Assembly (NCBI GenBank): GCA_023105745.1
Contig: JALGQZ010000006.1
Location: 1-64,000 of the forward strand
Length of the DNA: 64,000 bases
Reading direction: 5' to 3'
Origin: Austropuccinia psidii
Lineage: Eukaryota; Basidiomycota; Pucciniomycetes; Pucciniales; Sphaerophragmiaceae
In this document: one piece after another, positions 12,690 through 23,841 of the stretch
Position numbering within the stretch: the first letter of the stretch is position 1
How the letters are laid out: each line of letters opens with the position of its first letter
Notes under the pieces: generated by a model
What the model was told of the DNA's origin: nothing
The model's input: the letters and a program-made list of their open reading frames with translations, nothing else
Database searches by the model: none
Program-made: the position numbers and the translations under genes

Positions 12690-14241
12690 CAAAGTTATAG
12701 GATTAATAATAATTAAAAATTTTGAAGCACTGGAGATATTAGACTTTTTCCAAAATTTTCTGTTCATTTTTTCCATAATTTCTTCCTACTGGGGATATTT
12801 TTCTTCTATCAAATACAATTTGATTTCTAAATTTATAAATAGATAACTAAAGACTTAATCAACCATGATGGTATTTAAAATGACTTATAGATATGAGTTT
12901 ATGTAAGTCCAAATTAAATTCTTCTTTTCATCGGAATAAATTTATTTTATCAATTTTTCTAATTAGGTCATAGTAAAATTTAAAAAGCATAACTCAAAAA
13001 AAATATTATAAAATCTGATTTTTTTTGATTTTTTCTAATTAATTATTTGACAAGTATTGAAAGAACTAAAATTTAAATTATTAATAAAAGATGGAATGAA
13101 TTTACTTTACCTGATAAAAGTAAAATAATTTTAGCTTAATTTTAATGAGCTTAAGCTCTCTCATTATTGGGAAAATATAAGTTAAATCTTTGAAAAGTAT
13201 TGATTTCTAATAAGATAAAATCATAAAATTATCTCAATCAAATATTAAATCAATTTATGAAATATCTGAGAAATATCATTAAAAAAATGAAATAATCTAA
13301 TTTTGTGAAATAAAAATGACATCTCATCAATAATGCATTAATAAATTATTAATAAGCAGAAGCATATATTATATAAGACCACTTATTGAGCCTAATGTTA
13401 TCATTATAGCCATTAAAGTATATATTTAGATAGATATTCTTAATTTCAAATAGGTAAAAACTTTCAAGAATAGGATATCTAAGGTAACCTTCTATAAATT
13501 TCTTTGATTTTTCCTTTTTTTATTCAAAATTTCATGATAAATTCCAAATAATATTTATAATTAAGGAAAATTATTTTTTTTCATGGGTTTGCCTAATTAT
13601 TTATACACTTTCCTTGAAAGAGATTAAATGATTAAGGAAAAAATTGAAGATATTTAATAATGATACAAAAGATTTCTCACCAAAATGAAATACATTTTTT
13701 GAGAAGATCTATCTCTATGGGTAAGTAACTATAAAAGATATCAAATAATTAAGGTTTAAAATATAAAAAAGGGACTAAATATGTCTTTATTTTAGTTAAG
13801 AAAAACCTTTTTTCATCCAATCTATAAAATTATTTAATTTAAATGAGGAAATAGAATTTATGAGTTATTTTCCCTTTTATAAATGTTGAATCAAATAATT
13901 AAAATATAGAGATTCTTGAAAAAAGATTTAAATACCCATTTGATATAGTTCATGATGAATATTTTGAGAGAATTATTGGAGTATGAAGTAAAAATGGAGA
14001 TATTTTCCAGTATTTTTTCTATTTTTGATTAATACTTTGAAGAAAGTTTTGATTTAATTGAATAATTTCCATTTCCAAAATCCTTGGGAATATTCTAAAG
14101 CACATCAGAGAGAAAAGAGAAGAAAAAAAGAAATTTTGGATAGTTTTTTTGAAATTTTTATTCAAACTCACTGATTACTATCTTTCAAAACAAACTTATG
14201 AAAGTCATTTAATAAATTTTTCTTGCCACTAGTTAATCTCC
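12690..14241. other. AT-rich spacer without recognisable features
   Basis: About 1.55 kb of AT-rich, non-coding sequence between a family 1 LTR and a family 2 LTR. I see no ORF with family resemblance, no RNA gene and no clear repeat. It may be decayed retroelement sequence. Confidence 0.5.
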
Positions 14242-16386
14242 TGTCATAGGGCCTGGCACTCAGTAAACTGGACTCACTGGGAGAGGGCTCAAGGAAAGAG
14301 GTATGACACTTGAGAGAGTAAAATGAAAGGAATATTATTTCTGAAAATAGAGAGAAAAAAACTGTAATAAAAAGCCAATGAATCAACAACAATTTCGATT
14401 ATCTAACCACAAACAAGTAAAAGTCCACTGTTTCAACCTTTTCAGAGGAAAGAGAAAGATTTAGTAGGATATGACCACTTTACTCAGCTGAAATAATTGA
14501 GTAATCTAAATCGACTGAATTTAATTATATCAGTATACTTTCTCTAAGTGGGAGAAAAGAAGAATAATGAAGAAAAGAAAATTTATCAATTAACTGGGGA
14601 AAAAATCCCATGGGAGGAAGAGAGGCTGGTATATTTAAAAATTCACCAGCCATAGCTCCAGGAGTGATTTTGGTTGGAAGGTTGTCAGGAGTGAAATGTA
14701 CTGTCAGGCTAAGTCTATGAAGAAGGTGTAATGAAGCTATTTACAAATTGAGCTATGACTGTGAAATGGTAAAATTAATTAAAAGTGGTTGGATTATAGA
14801 TAATGAAATTTTAAAATAGATCAATAAGGGCTTTACTATTATAAAATAGTGGTGGTGAGCACTGTTGAAAGCCCTGGGTGCAGTCTTACCAGTTGGGTTA
14901 TTATAATAAGAGCTACAATACTAAAATTCAAAGTATAAACTGATTATTTTCCAAGAGTATAACTTTTTTTAACAGTTTTACTACATAGTAAGTCAAGAGC
15001 AGGATGAGGAAACCTTATCTGGTGGAGAAAAGGCCCCTTTTTATCCTAAACTGGGGTGAAAAAGTGCTCTAGACCTTTCCACATAGAGGAAGTGAAGATT
15101 TTTCACTTCCAAGGACTGGCTTGTGGTTTTCACAAGGACTGTATGGCTTGTATTGGTCTCAGATGTGACTTTAAAGCCACATCTGGGCAGTTTCCCCTTA
15201 TACAGGGTGAAAATTTTCATCTGGGGACCACATGGCCCTCTTCTGACATGTATTACACATAGAATGCTGTACAGAACCTGTACAGAACCCCATCATTGGT
15301 CAAAACATGAGTTATTTAAGTATAAAAAAGCTACTTTGTCTGTTTGACACCTCATAATCGCTAGTTATGGGAGATTATCCCACAGTAAGGCTGTATTGGT
15401 CTAACTGTGGGATTTTGACCTTAAATCTGCCATAACTTTGTCAGTTTTTGAGATATCAAGCTCAAAGTTGCTTCATTGTTTAGCCCTAATTTTTTTTTAC
15501 ACAATGATACCTCATTTGACATGGCTATCATGAAATATGGCAAAGCTATGCCATGTACAAGATTTTTTGTACATATGTATGATTTGCTTAAAATCTGTAT
15601 GGAGCTTGTTTGCCCCATAACCTTTGCTCTACATGAGATATGGGGAAAGGGATGGCACCATAAGATAGCCCTGATTTTGCTCTTTCCAAAATAAACCCAC
15701 CTTAGGTATCCCACACTAAAACTGTAGAAGTTAAATGAGAGGTGAATATTTTGTTCACCCTTATTTGACCTTATTTTGGCCATAACTCCTGTAGTTCTGG
15801 TGCTAGCTCAATTTGGCTAGTACCATTGGATAGCCCTGACTTAGAGATTCAATTTGAATACCCATTTGATGGGCCTCTTCCTCTGGATTTCAGATGAGAG
15901 GTGAAAAATAAGGTTTATGCTCAGCAACAACTTTGAGCAGGAATAACTTTGTTATTCCTTTTCCTATGATGGTGGGACTTGTGTATTTGGAAAGTTGTGG
16001 GTTTCCTCTTTCTTTTGATACCTTTTGAGCTGATTTGGCTCAGCTCCATGTTCTGGTGGTATCTTGGCTTTACCATTTATTTATGGTGTTAGGCTGTCAT
16101 GCTTGTGCTCTGGGTTTGAGTCACAGGCTGACATGTACAGGTGTCAGTACAGGATTAAAACACCCTGTGAAGGAGTGATGAGAAGTTAAAAGATCATACA
16201 AATTCAGCTTGGTGTATCCATGACAGTATTTTGAATGGTAGGTTTATTAGGGGATCCATAACCACATTGAATCTTTTAAATAAGTCTCTGAAACTTAATG
16301 CTGATTCGAATTACTGATTTGCTTTTCTGGGGAGTGCAAGTGAGGTTATGACTGAATAGCCTTTTCACCTGATAGTGGCTGTGACA
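14242..16386 (-). repeat. Family 2 LTR (relic element, 3' LTR)
   Basis: A 2145-bp repeat matching the family 2 5' LTR at 42949-45091 throughout. It starts at 14242 with TGTCATAGGGCCTGGCACTC and ends at 16386 with CTGTGACA; read on the minus strand it is TGTCACAG...TATGACA. A family 1 solo LTR is inserted directly after it. Beyond that insert (18157) comes TCTCCCTTTAAG, the counterpart of the polypurine tract next to the family 2 3' LTR at 33217, which identifies this as the 3' LTR of a minus-strand relic. It contains an open frame at 15056-15262 shared with the other long LTR. Confidence 0.8.
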
Positions 16387-16387
16387 A

Positions 16388-18152
16388 TTTAAGGTTTGAC
16401 TATGAAACAATTAGTAAATATTACTACTATTTTATTTTCTTGTACTCTGAATGTCCTAATAAAATTAATTAATAAGACAAATGATAATTATAATAAGAAA
16501 GAATTATTATAATTATGGCATAAAAATATTTATAGTATTAAGTAAATATAATAATATAGACCATATTATAAAAAAATAATAAAATAAAAAGAAATATATT
16601 TATGTCAATCTATTATTGTTGCAAAAACATTTTATTTATTGGTAAATAACAACTGAAAACAATAATATTACTAATATTAAAGCTATATATTAATATAAAT
16701 ACTATTCATATTAATAAATAATTATTAATAATAAAAATAAACAAAGCTATAAACTACTTTTAACACTTAATATAAGAATTTTGAATTTTTTTTAAGCCAA
16801 AAAATGCAAATAAAACTTATTCAAATTGTATTTATGAATTTTCTTGATTTTACATGGAATTAGAGATTTAGAGAGAAATTTAACTAAAGAAAAAAATTAA
16901 ATAATAGCTTAATCATTTCAATATTGGTGATTAATAGAAATATAAACTTGAATATTTGATAATATAATAGAATTATATAAAAAAGAATAAAGTTATTACT
17001 TTTGGATTTAATATTTTTAGTTTTTTTGTTGCATCTAAGGGGGAAATAGAAGAAAAAGATCTCTATTTATATTAAAATCTTCCCTCTTAAAGTCCAGAAG
17101 GCTTCTAGTGGAGGTTTCCTGATGGTATCCACTAGAATTAATTAGTATTTTAAGGTTTAGTAATGATTAAATCATAATTAAACCAACTTATCTCATTAAT
17201 ACACCATTACTTAGAGTTATCACTGTAACTCTAAGTTTTCTGACATCATAGGCTTGGAAGAAGTCTAAGATTTGTGGATTTTATTATTTTTAATAGTAAT
17301 AAAGTTTAGTTCACCAATTTTATCACTTATATGACTGTTAAACTTAAATTAAGCTTACAGTGAGTGATCATAAATGATAAATTCTAAGCTTAAACTTTGC
17401 TCATTAATAGATCTTTAGCTATATATTCTACAGCCATTCAGAGAGTGAGTTCTGATAGCTTTTCATTTCATTATTAAACTTCCAAGAGAATCCAATTAAA
17501 TTATCAAAACTCCATTTTTGATTATTTTTCTTTTAATTCATCTTTTCTGTTAAAATTTACTATTTTAAACTTCAAACCATGATTTTAAGGGGTTATACCT
17601 TGAATATAATGATAAAATTTACATAATTCTTCATTTATGAGCTATTGAAATAAGAATATTTACCTTGTTTGAAGTTTGAATCACTTTCACAACAAAGTGG
17701 TCAACAGCTCTTCTTATTTTGGTCAATAAACCATTGTAGGCTATAACCTTTTTTATAACTTTCCAAATAATGTTGATATATGTATTATTAAAGTAATTAA
17801 GTGGTAACTTTGTCTTTGGTTCAATCATTTATCATGAATATCTCAAGAGATATGAGCTAAAAACCATGAATATATGCACTAATCATAAAAGTGAATATAT
17901 TTAGGTTATCTCAGTAAGTATTGACTTTTCAGATATGCCATAGAAATGTTATATGATTAGTTTTTCATAGTTAATACAATTGTGTAATTTATTTCACATG
18001 TTTCTTCATTGTTTTCTGTGATAATCAAGGTTTTATGCCTTTTTATGGCATTTTTACTTATTTTAATAATTTCAATTCTTATTATTCAAATAAGTATTTT
18101 CAAGTTGTTTTTTGACCTTTTTGTATTTTTTATCATATCTCAAAGGCTCACA
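16388..18152 (-). repeat. Family 1 solo LTR
   Basis: A 1765-bp LTR without internal sequence. It matches 10906-12689 from 'aaggtttgactatg' (16391) to 'atctcaaaggctcaca' (18152). Flanking pentamers GACAA (16383-16387) and GACAT (18153-18157) differ by one base and fit a 5-bp target duplication. It sits exactly at the edge of a family 2 LTR, splitting that LTR from its polypurine tract. It arose by LTR-LTR recombination of a former complete insertion. Confidence 0.85.
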
Positions 18153-19343
18153 GACATCTCCCTTTAAGTTTAAATTTTACTTTTCAAATCTATACCTAAT
18201 GAAAAAATTATATAAGTCTACTTTCAAAATTCTTCAAGTCAATGCTTTGTACAACAGTATGACATAAATACACTTTATTTCTACACTCCTCCCCATAACC
18301 AAAAGACTATTTTCCCTTACTAATGAGATACCTATGAGGGTTATTCTTCTTTCCCTTCTTCTTCTACTTATGAAATTTAGATGAAGAAAATTGAATCTTG
18401 GCTCTATTTGAAAGAGTTTTTTGAGGATTCATCATTTAACCAATTACTCTTATAATTTTTATTTTAGTAGTATCTTGTATCAAATTACAAATTGAAATCT
18501 ATAAATAGAATTACAGCTTATTCATAAATCTGGTGGCCTATTAATTCACAGAAAAAAAAAATTCTTTTTCTTACCTCCCAACACTTCAACTTAGAAACAA
18601 GTTTTTTCAAATAAGAAGTTTGAAAGAAGAAATTTTCTACTTCCTTCATTATAAATTATTGCATTTTTCCTCAATTTCTTTGAATTAATTCTTAAAAACA
18701 AATGATTGCACTACATATTATCTAGTGCATGATTCATGATATAGTAAAGTGGGTTGAGGTTGGATATATTTTAAAGGTAAGGTTCAATTCAGTTCCCATC
18801 TTTACCAGTGATCAAAGAGTTAAGAGTCTTGGAAGAGCAAGTTTTTCTGGCTCATTATAAAATAATTTCTAAAATAATTGAATTAATCCTCATAATTTGA
18901 AGGGTTGATACCCATAAAAATCTTCAATTTCCAACTTACTAAACTGTTTTACAAAAGCTAAAATATCTGTATCAAATTGTGAAAATTTAGGCTGATTACC
19001 CTGGAAAATATATTTAGTCCCTTAGGGTCCTCAGTAGTATTTGGAAGAGAATTTACTAAGAATTCCATGGATAGGCTTAGAAAATTTCAAATTCATTATA
19101 TTAAAATAAAAAAACTTAATTTTGATAGAATCATCAGGAGTTCCTGAGTTCTTCCTGATTTTTCATGTTTTCTATGATATAATTGAAGCTATTATATACT
19201 AATAATAATCCAAAAAAATAAAGAAAAGCTAATTTAATAATAAATTAAACTAATCAATTTAGTTTCATCAAACATATTTCAATGAAGGTACTCACTTATT
19301 TGAAGATAATATCATTAATCAATCATAAAGACTTGTTAAAAAT
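18153..19343 (-). pseudogene. Relic internal region of a family 2 retrotransposon (gag remnant)
   Basis: It begins with a polypurine-tract counterpart (TCTCCCTTTAAG). The stretch near 18760-18830 aligns at the base level with family 2 gag near 41580-41650: both contain a 'gaaaggta(a/g)ggttcaat' segment followed by 'accagtga' at the same spacing. The order 3' LTR, polypurine tract, then gag with no pol between implies a large deletion of pol. There is no open reading frame left. The relic is ended on the right by insertion of the Harbinger element. Confidence 0.6.
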
Positions 19344-19370
19344 AGGGGGTGTCAAAGTCACCAAATCCCA
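19344..19370 (+). repeat. Left terminal inverted repeat of the Harbinger element
   Basis: This 27-base repeat starts AGGGGGTGTCAAAGTCACCA; its inverse at 25347-25373 differs at a single position (C versus T). It is preceded by AAT. Confidence 0.9.
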
Positions 19371-19684
19371 CCTTAAAATAACATGGGATTTGGACCCCAA
19401 ATCCCAACACTGAATCCTGGGTTTTTTATGTGCAAATCCCATAGTATTTTGACCAAATCCCATGCATCTGGGATTTCAGCTTGAAACCTAACCCAAATTA
19501 TTACTCACAATTGATACCTGCACAACATATTCTTCTACACTCCATTTTGGACAATCTGACCAAACAGCTTACAGTCCATTTATACTTCTTCATCCATATA
19601 ATAATTCCTCGATCCAAAGCAAGACAAATCAAGACATATATAAAGATCACCTCTATCCTGCCTCATCCATCAGGTCACTTAATA

Positions 19685-20822
19685 CATACAGATTATTTAA
19701 CCATAATTAATTGGCTTTCAGTCAAAGCCAATTTCGAGTCATGTTTTGGTACTAGTGGCTCAACATCTATTGGAAGAACTCCCTCATCAAAGCAGCATGG
19801 ATTTCAGCTTATGGCGATTGAGGTCAACAAAAAATCACATAATCAACTAAAACTTAGTTCAAGCAGCATCAAAGATCAATGGCGAACATATAAAGAGAAA
19901 TATATGGCAGCAAAAGAATTCGAGAATTTAACTGGGGCTGGAATAACGGAAGAAGATGAGAGTAAAGGAATAAAGTTAATGAGTGAAAAGCTTGAAATTA
20001 TGTGTCCTTGCTATGCTGAAATGGATGCGCTCTTTGGCCACAAGCCCAATGTCACTCCGGTTGCAAGCTATGATTCACAAGCAAAAGACAGCTTAAATGG
20101 TGATGACAATGATGTTTTTCCCAATAAGGTAAGTTAATGTCTCTTCCTTTTTTTACCTGTGATAATTAAAGTTCACGTGCATTTTAAAGGAGAATAATGG
20201 ATTGGAATCACCTCTCAATCTTGTTCCTTTGGTTCATAATGAAGATGACTTGGTTCAAGTGGAAAACCTTCAAGATGAATAAGTAAGTATGTTTAAGCCT
20301 GATACTTATGGAATCCATTGTTGATTATTTCTCCTTTGAACAGAAAATGAAATCCATAACACATTCAACACAAAAGCGTAATTGAGTATTGACACCCAAC
20401 TTGAATGACAAGAGTGGCTCTAGGAAAAGGCCAATGGATATGTTTGCACCAACATATGCCAATTTGCTTGAATCATGGAAAAAGGGTATGTTTTGGACTT
20501 ATGGCTACTCTGATCAATCCCACTGACTAAATTCATGATTTGTAGCCCGTGAAACCAGTGACAATGCTCGTTTGGAGTGGGACAGGGAGAGGTGGAATGA
20601 AGAGAAAGCAAGCAATGGTTTGAAGAAGTCAAGTTGCAAAAGAAAATGGAGTTTGAGGAGAAGCAACATGCAAAGCAATATGAATTTGAAAAAGAAAAGT
20701 GGAATCGTGAATTGGAATTGAAGGAAAAGCAATGCCAGATGGATCTCACTATAGCGGCACTGTCATCAAGCAGGCCAATTGGGGAGCTGGAACACATTCT
20801 GGCATTAACCAATAAAATATAA
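19685..20822 (+). pseudogene. Myb/SANT-like DNA-binding protein with C-terminal coiled coil (Harbinger ORF1)
   Basis: The first exon (open from 19481, conserved part from about 19700) encodes a helical Myb/SANT-like domain: NFESCFGTSGSTS, the WRTYKEKYMAAKEFENLTGAG helix pair and the tail MCPCYAEMDALFGHKP. It ends at a good splice donor (AAG|GTAAGT, 20128-20133). Further exons supply an acidic segment and, at 20520-20822, a charged coiled coil (EKWNRELELKEKQCQMDL) ending in ALTNKI and a TAA stop. A one-base frameshift near 20612 separates the two halves of the coiled coil. In PIF/Harbinger elements such a protein binds the TIRs and brings in the transposase; I infer that role here. The exact start and internal exons are uncertain. 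Confidence 0.75.
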
Positions 20823-21693
20823 CTTATTACATATATGTAATGTGATCAATTTATATGTGGTGCTTGTTCAATAAATCTTATGTTTATGTTTAATTATTGA
20901 TCTCATGTCATGAAATCTAACTCCACTTTATTACCAAATGGAAATTTCAATGTTTATGCATAATTGGGGCACCAACTTGCAATTTCAATTTCATATGACA
21001 TTCATTTGCAATTTCCGACAGATTTGAAAATTTGGGCAAGTTTTGCACTGAGAATTTATATGAAGTCTGTTCAAAAATCAAATTCCATGACGGCTTTTTT
21101 CCTTTTTTATGAAAATGTCATTTTATGGTTTTTTTTTTAATTTTTTCATCTTTTTCTATATTTTTTAGTTTGAAGGGTTTCAACTTTTAATTGGGCAATG
21201 TCCCTTGTTTTGTTGATTTTTGATTTTTAATTTTTTTCTTTAATTTCTTTTAATTTATTATTTTTTATTTTTACTTTTCACCCCTCCAATTTAAAAAAAA
21301 AACACCTTTTTTTTAATTTCAAATCTTAAATTTCACTTTATTTTTTTTATTTTTACTTTTCACCCCTGCCTCTTAAAAAAAATTCACCAATTTTTTTTTA
21401 TTTTTTAATTCTCAATTAATTTTTCTCTAATTTTACTTTTCACCCTTCCCTCTAAAAAAAATCCATTTTTTTTAAAATTCAGGTAAGTGAATTTTTCTTC
21501 TTTTTGTTTAATCACAACCATTTTTTTCTGATTTTTTTTTGTTTTTCTATAGGTAATTTTTTTTTTGTCTTTTAAAAATTTTTTATTCATTTTTGTGAAC
21601 CTCCCAAACTCACCCACCAATCACCATCATCATCCATCATCATCCACAACTCACCCACCCATCACCATCATCAATCATCATCCACCTCACTAA

Positions 21694-21853
21694 CCCTGGA
21701 ACCTCCCAAATAGGCTCCTGGGAGGTTCCAGGGCCTGAGGCCTTCAAATCGCTCCAAATCAATTCAGAATTGATTCGGAAGGCCTCCTGAATTGATTTGG
21801 AGGCTTTTTAGTTATTTATCATTCTAATGGCCCCCAGAGGCCATTAGAATGAT
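21694..21853. repeat. Cluster of three perfect inverted repeats
   Basis: Stem 1 pairs 21694-21707 (CCCTGGAACCTCCC) with 21720-21733, 14 bp perfect with a 12-base loop. Stem 2 pairs 21752-21767 (CTCCAAATCAATTCAG) with 21787-21802, 16 bp perfect, and can alternatively pair 21737-21744 with 21779-21786. Stem 3 pairs 21818-21832 (ATCATTCTAATGGCC) with 21839-21853, 15 bp perfect with a 6-base loop. The arms show no mismatches although nearby coding sequence is decayed. Confidence 0.9.
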
Positions 21854-22025
21854 TATTTTATTTTTTTTAATTCTATCATTTAATTAAAAAAAATACTGAT
21901 GATATTTTTTTTTCTATAATCCACATTTCTTTTTTTTTCTTTTTCATTTATTGAATGTGCAAACTGATTTCATTTGATTTTTTTTTTCTTATTATTCATT
22001 TATTGAATTTGAATAATATTTTACT

Positions 22026-22250
22026 GATTTTTTTTATTCATTTATTTTATTTCAAAAATCATTTACTGATAATGATTTTTTTTTTGATTTTTTTTAATCA
22101 TTTATTTTATTTCGAAAATAATTTACTGATAATGATTTTTTTTTAATCATTTATTTTATTTGAAAAATCATTTACTGATAATGTTTTTTTTTGATTTTTT
22201 TTTAATTCATTTATTTTATTTCAAAAATCATTTACTGATAATGATCTTTT
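22026..22250 (+). repeat. Minisatellite, about four units of 50-60 bp
   Basis: The marker ACTGATAATG recurs at 22064, 22124, 22174 and 22234, with CATTTATTTTATTT before it in each unit. Spacing is 60, 50 and 60 bases. Confidence 0.85.
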
Positions 22251-22401
22251 TTTTACTGATGATATTTTTTTTTGCTTTTTTTAATTTTTTGGGATAATAA
22301 TCATTACTGACCCTTGATTGATTTTTTATTTTAATTTTTGTTTCACTTTTTTATTTATTTGTTCATATAGGGGAGGATTAATTATAAGAATTTATTTTGC
22401 A

Positions 22402-23690
22402 ATGTCATTTCATTTCCCATCCCTTCCATCATCCTTAAAATTCAAAAGAAAATATCCTCCTCTCTCTCATTCTTCCAATCATTTTAATGATGTCATGGTT
22501 AGGACTAAACCAGACTCAGCACATTATCAGAATGATTTGAAAGATGATGAAGCTGATATTTCTCCTCTTGATGTCATGGTTAGGACTAAACCAAATATAG
22601 AACATCATGAGGATAATAATACCAAATTAAATAGTAAAAGAAAGCTCACCCGAAGCCAAAGACAACACATCCATGATTCAAAACAAATAATGTCTCACCT
22701 TGGCCATTCCAAAAAAGAATTTGAAAACTTTTTAACAATTTCGATTGACAAGAAATCTGCCAATGCCTCATGGTTAAAACTTCCATCACTTAACACTCTC
22801 CCCCATCCTTATATCCTCATTAATAAAACAACCAAGCCATTTTTGCCTGTCATCATATATGAAATAACCCCATTTGATAATTCTTCTGGCCACTCTCAAA
22901 TGCTGCAAAACATCATCATGACATTAATGTCCTCATCTCAAAATTGACAAGAAATTAAAACCAATAAGAAACTCCAAGGTGGCATTATGAAAGGTATTGG
23001 GTTTTTATCTGGTTCTGATGCTGGAAAATCTGCAGGTGTGTGATATTTTTGGCATATTAACTTAATAATTACTGACTAATTACAAGATTATTACATGTTT
23101 ACTCCAGAAAACCCGGTTTAACTCCTCATCAAATTGAAACAGATAACAATCAATGGATCAAGCTTCATCAATATGACGAATTCGTTTACTCAAGAATCTC
23201 CCATTTTTCAAAATTAGCAGCAAATGAAAATCAATCATTAATGGAAGCAGCCCAATTACCCAATTTCAGTCAACTCAAATGGACTTCTGCCAATCCCAAG
23301 GAAGAATTCAAATCATTTACCAATGTCATTGTCACCCAAGATGGATTTTTTAATAAGCCACACAAAGATTTAAACAATCTCAATGCCTGGACTTATGGTA
23401 TATTTTCTTTTGTATCAAAAAAAGATTTCCTTCCACTTCCAACTGTATTCACCCTCTCTGGACATGGCTTACACTTCCCCAAATTGAAAATGGAGATTGA
23501 TTTTTCAAAAAAACCTTGCATCATGGAAATTCTTTGGAAGACATAAACAATGGTTCATCATACAACAAAACCACCTCCAGAAATTAGCAATCATGACAAA
23601 ATTACTCATTTTGGATGTTCTTTTCAAATAAACCATAAATTATTTAATTTAGGTGACAAAATTCTTGAAAATGACACCCACCAAAATTAG
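22402..23690 (+). pseudogene. TET/JBP-like 2-oxoglutarate/Fe(II) dioxygenase (cargo of the Harbinger element)
   Basis: I start at the ATG at 22402. The N-terminal part is basic and low in complexity (KRKLTRSQRQHIHDSK). The catalytic part begins near 22970 (GGIMKGIGF) and continues through VTQDGFFNKPHKDLN, where H (23361-23363) and D (23367-23369) form the iron-binding HxD; then WTYGIFSF, a distal histidine in MVHHTTKPP (23556-23561) and THFGCSFQINHKL near the C-terminus. This order fits the fungal Tet-like family expanded in rusts, whose relatives oxidise 5-methylcytosine or thymine. The arginine expected to hold 2-oxoglutarate is histidine (CAT, 23607-23609), one CpG transition from CGT. Stops interrupt at 22945 (TGA) and 23544 (TAA). 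A 68-base intron at 23040-23107 keeps the frame. The family call is from motif recognition; the activity is inferred. Confidence 0.7.
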
Positions 23691-23841
23691 TTCAGGAGTC
23701 AATGGGTACTTTGAAAGAAATATGCAGGATCAAAAAGGAACTAAAAAATATTAATTGTAAATACTTTTATTTTATGAATAACATCTCCACTCCATTGTAT
23801 GCCAATAAATTAAGTTTATAAAGCATTGGTCCTGATGAAAT

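Larger units (their letters stand above)
20823..22401. other. Internal spacer of the Harbinger element, T-rich
   Basis: A non-coding stretch between the two plus-strand genes. It contains long T-runs, a CATCATCAC-rich patch (21615-21685), three consecutive stem-loops (21694-21853) and a 60-bp tandem repeat (22026-22250), each listed separately. I see no further gene. A promoter for the oxygenase gene would have to lie here. Confidence 0.6.

Noticed and set aside
20420..20812. A minus-strand ORF rich in Phe and Ser
   Set aside because: Antisense to the coiled-coil part of the Harbinger Myb-like gene.
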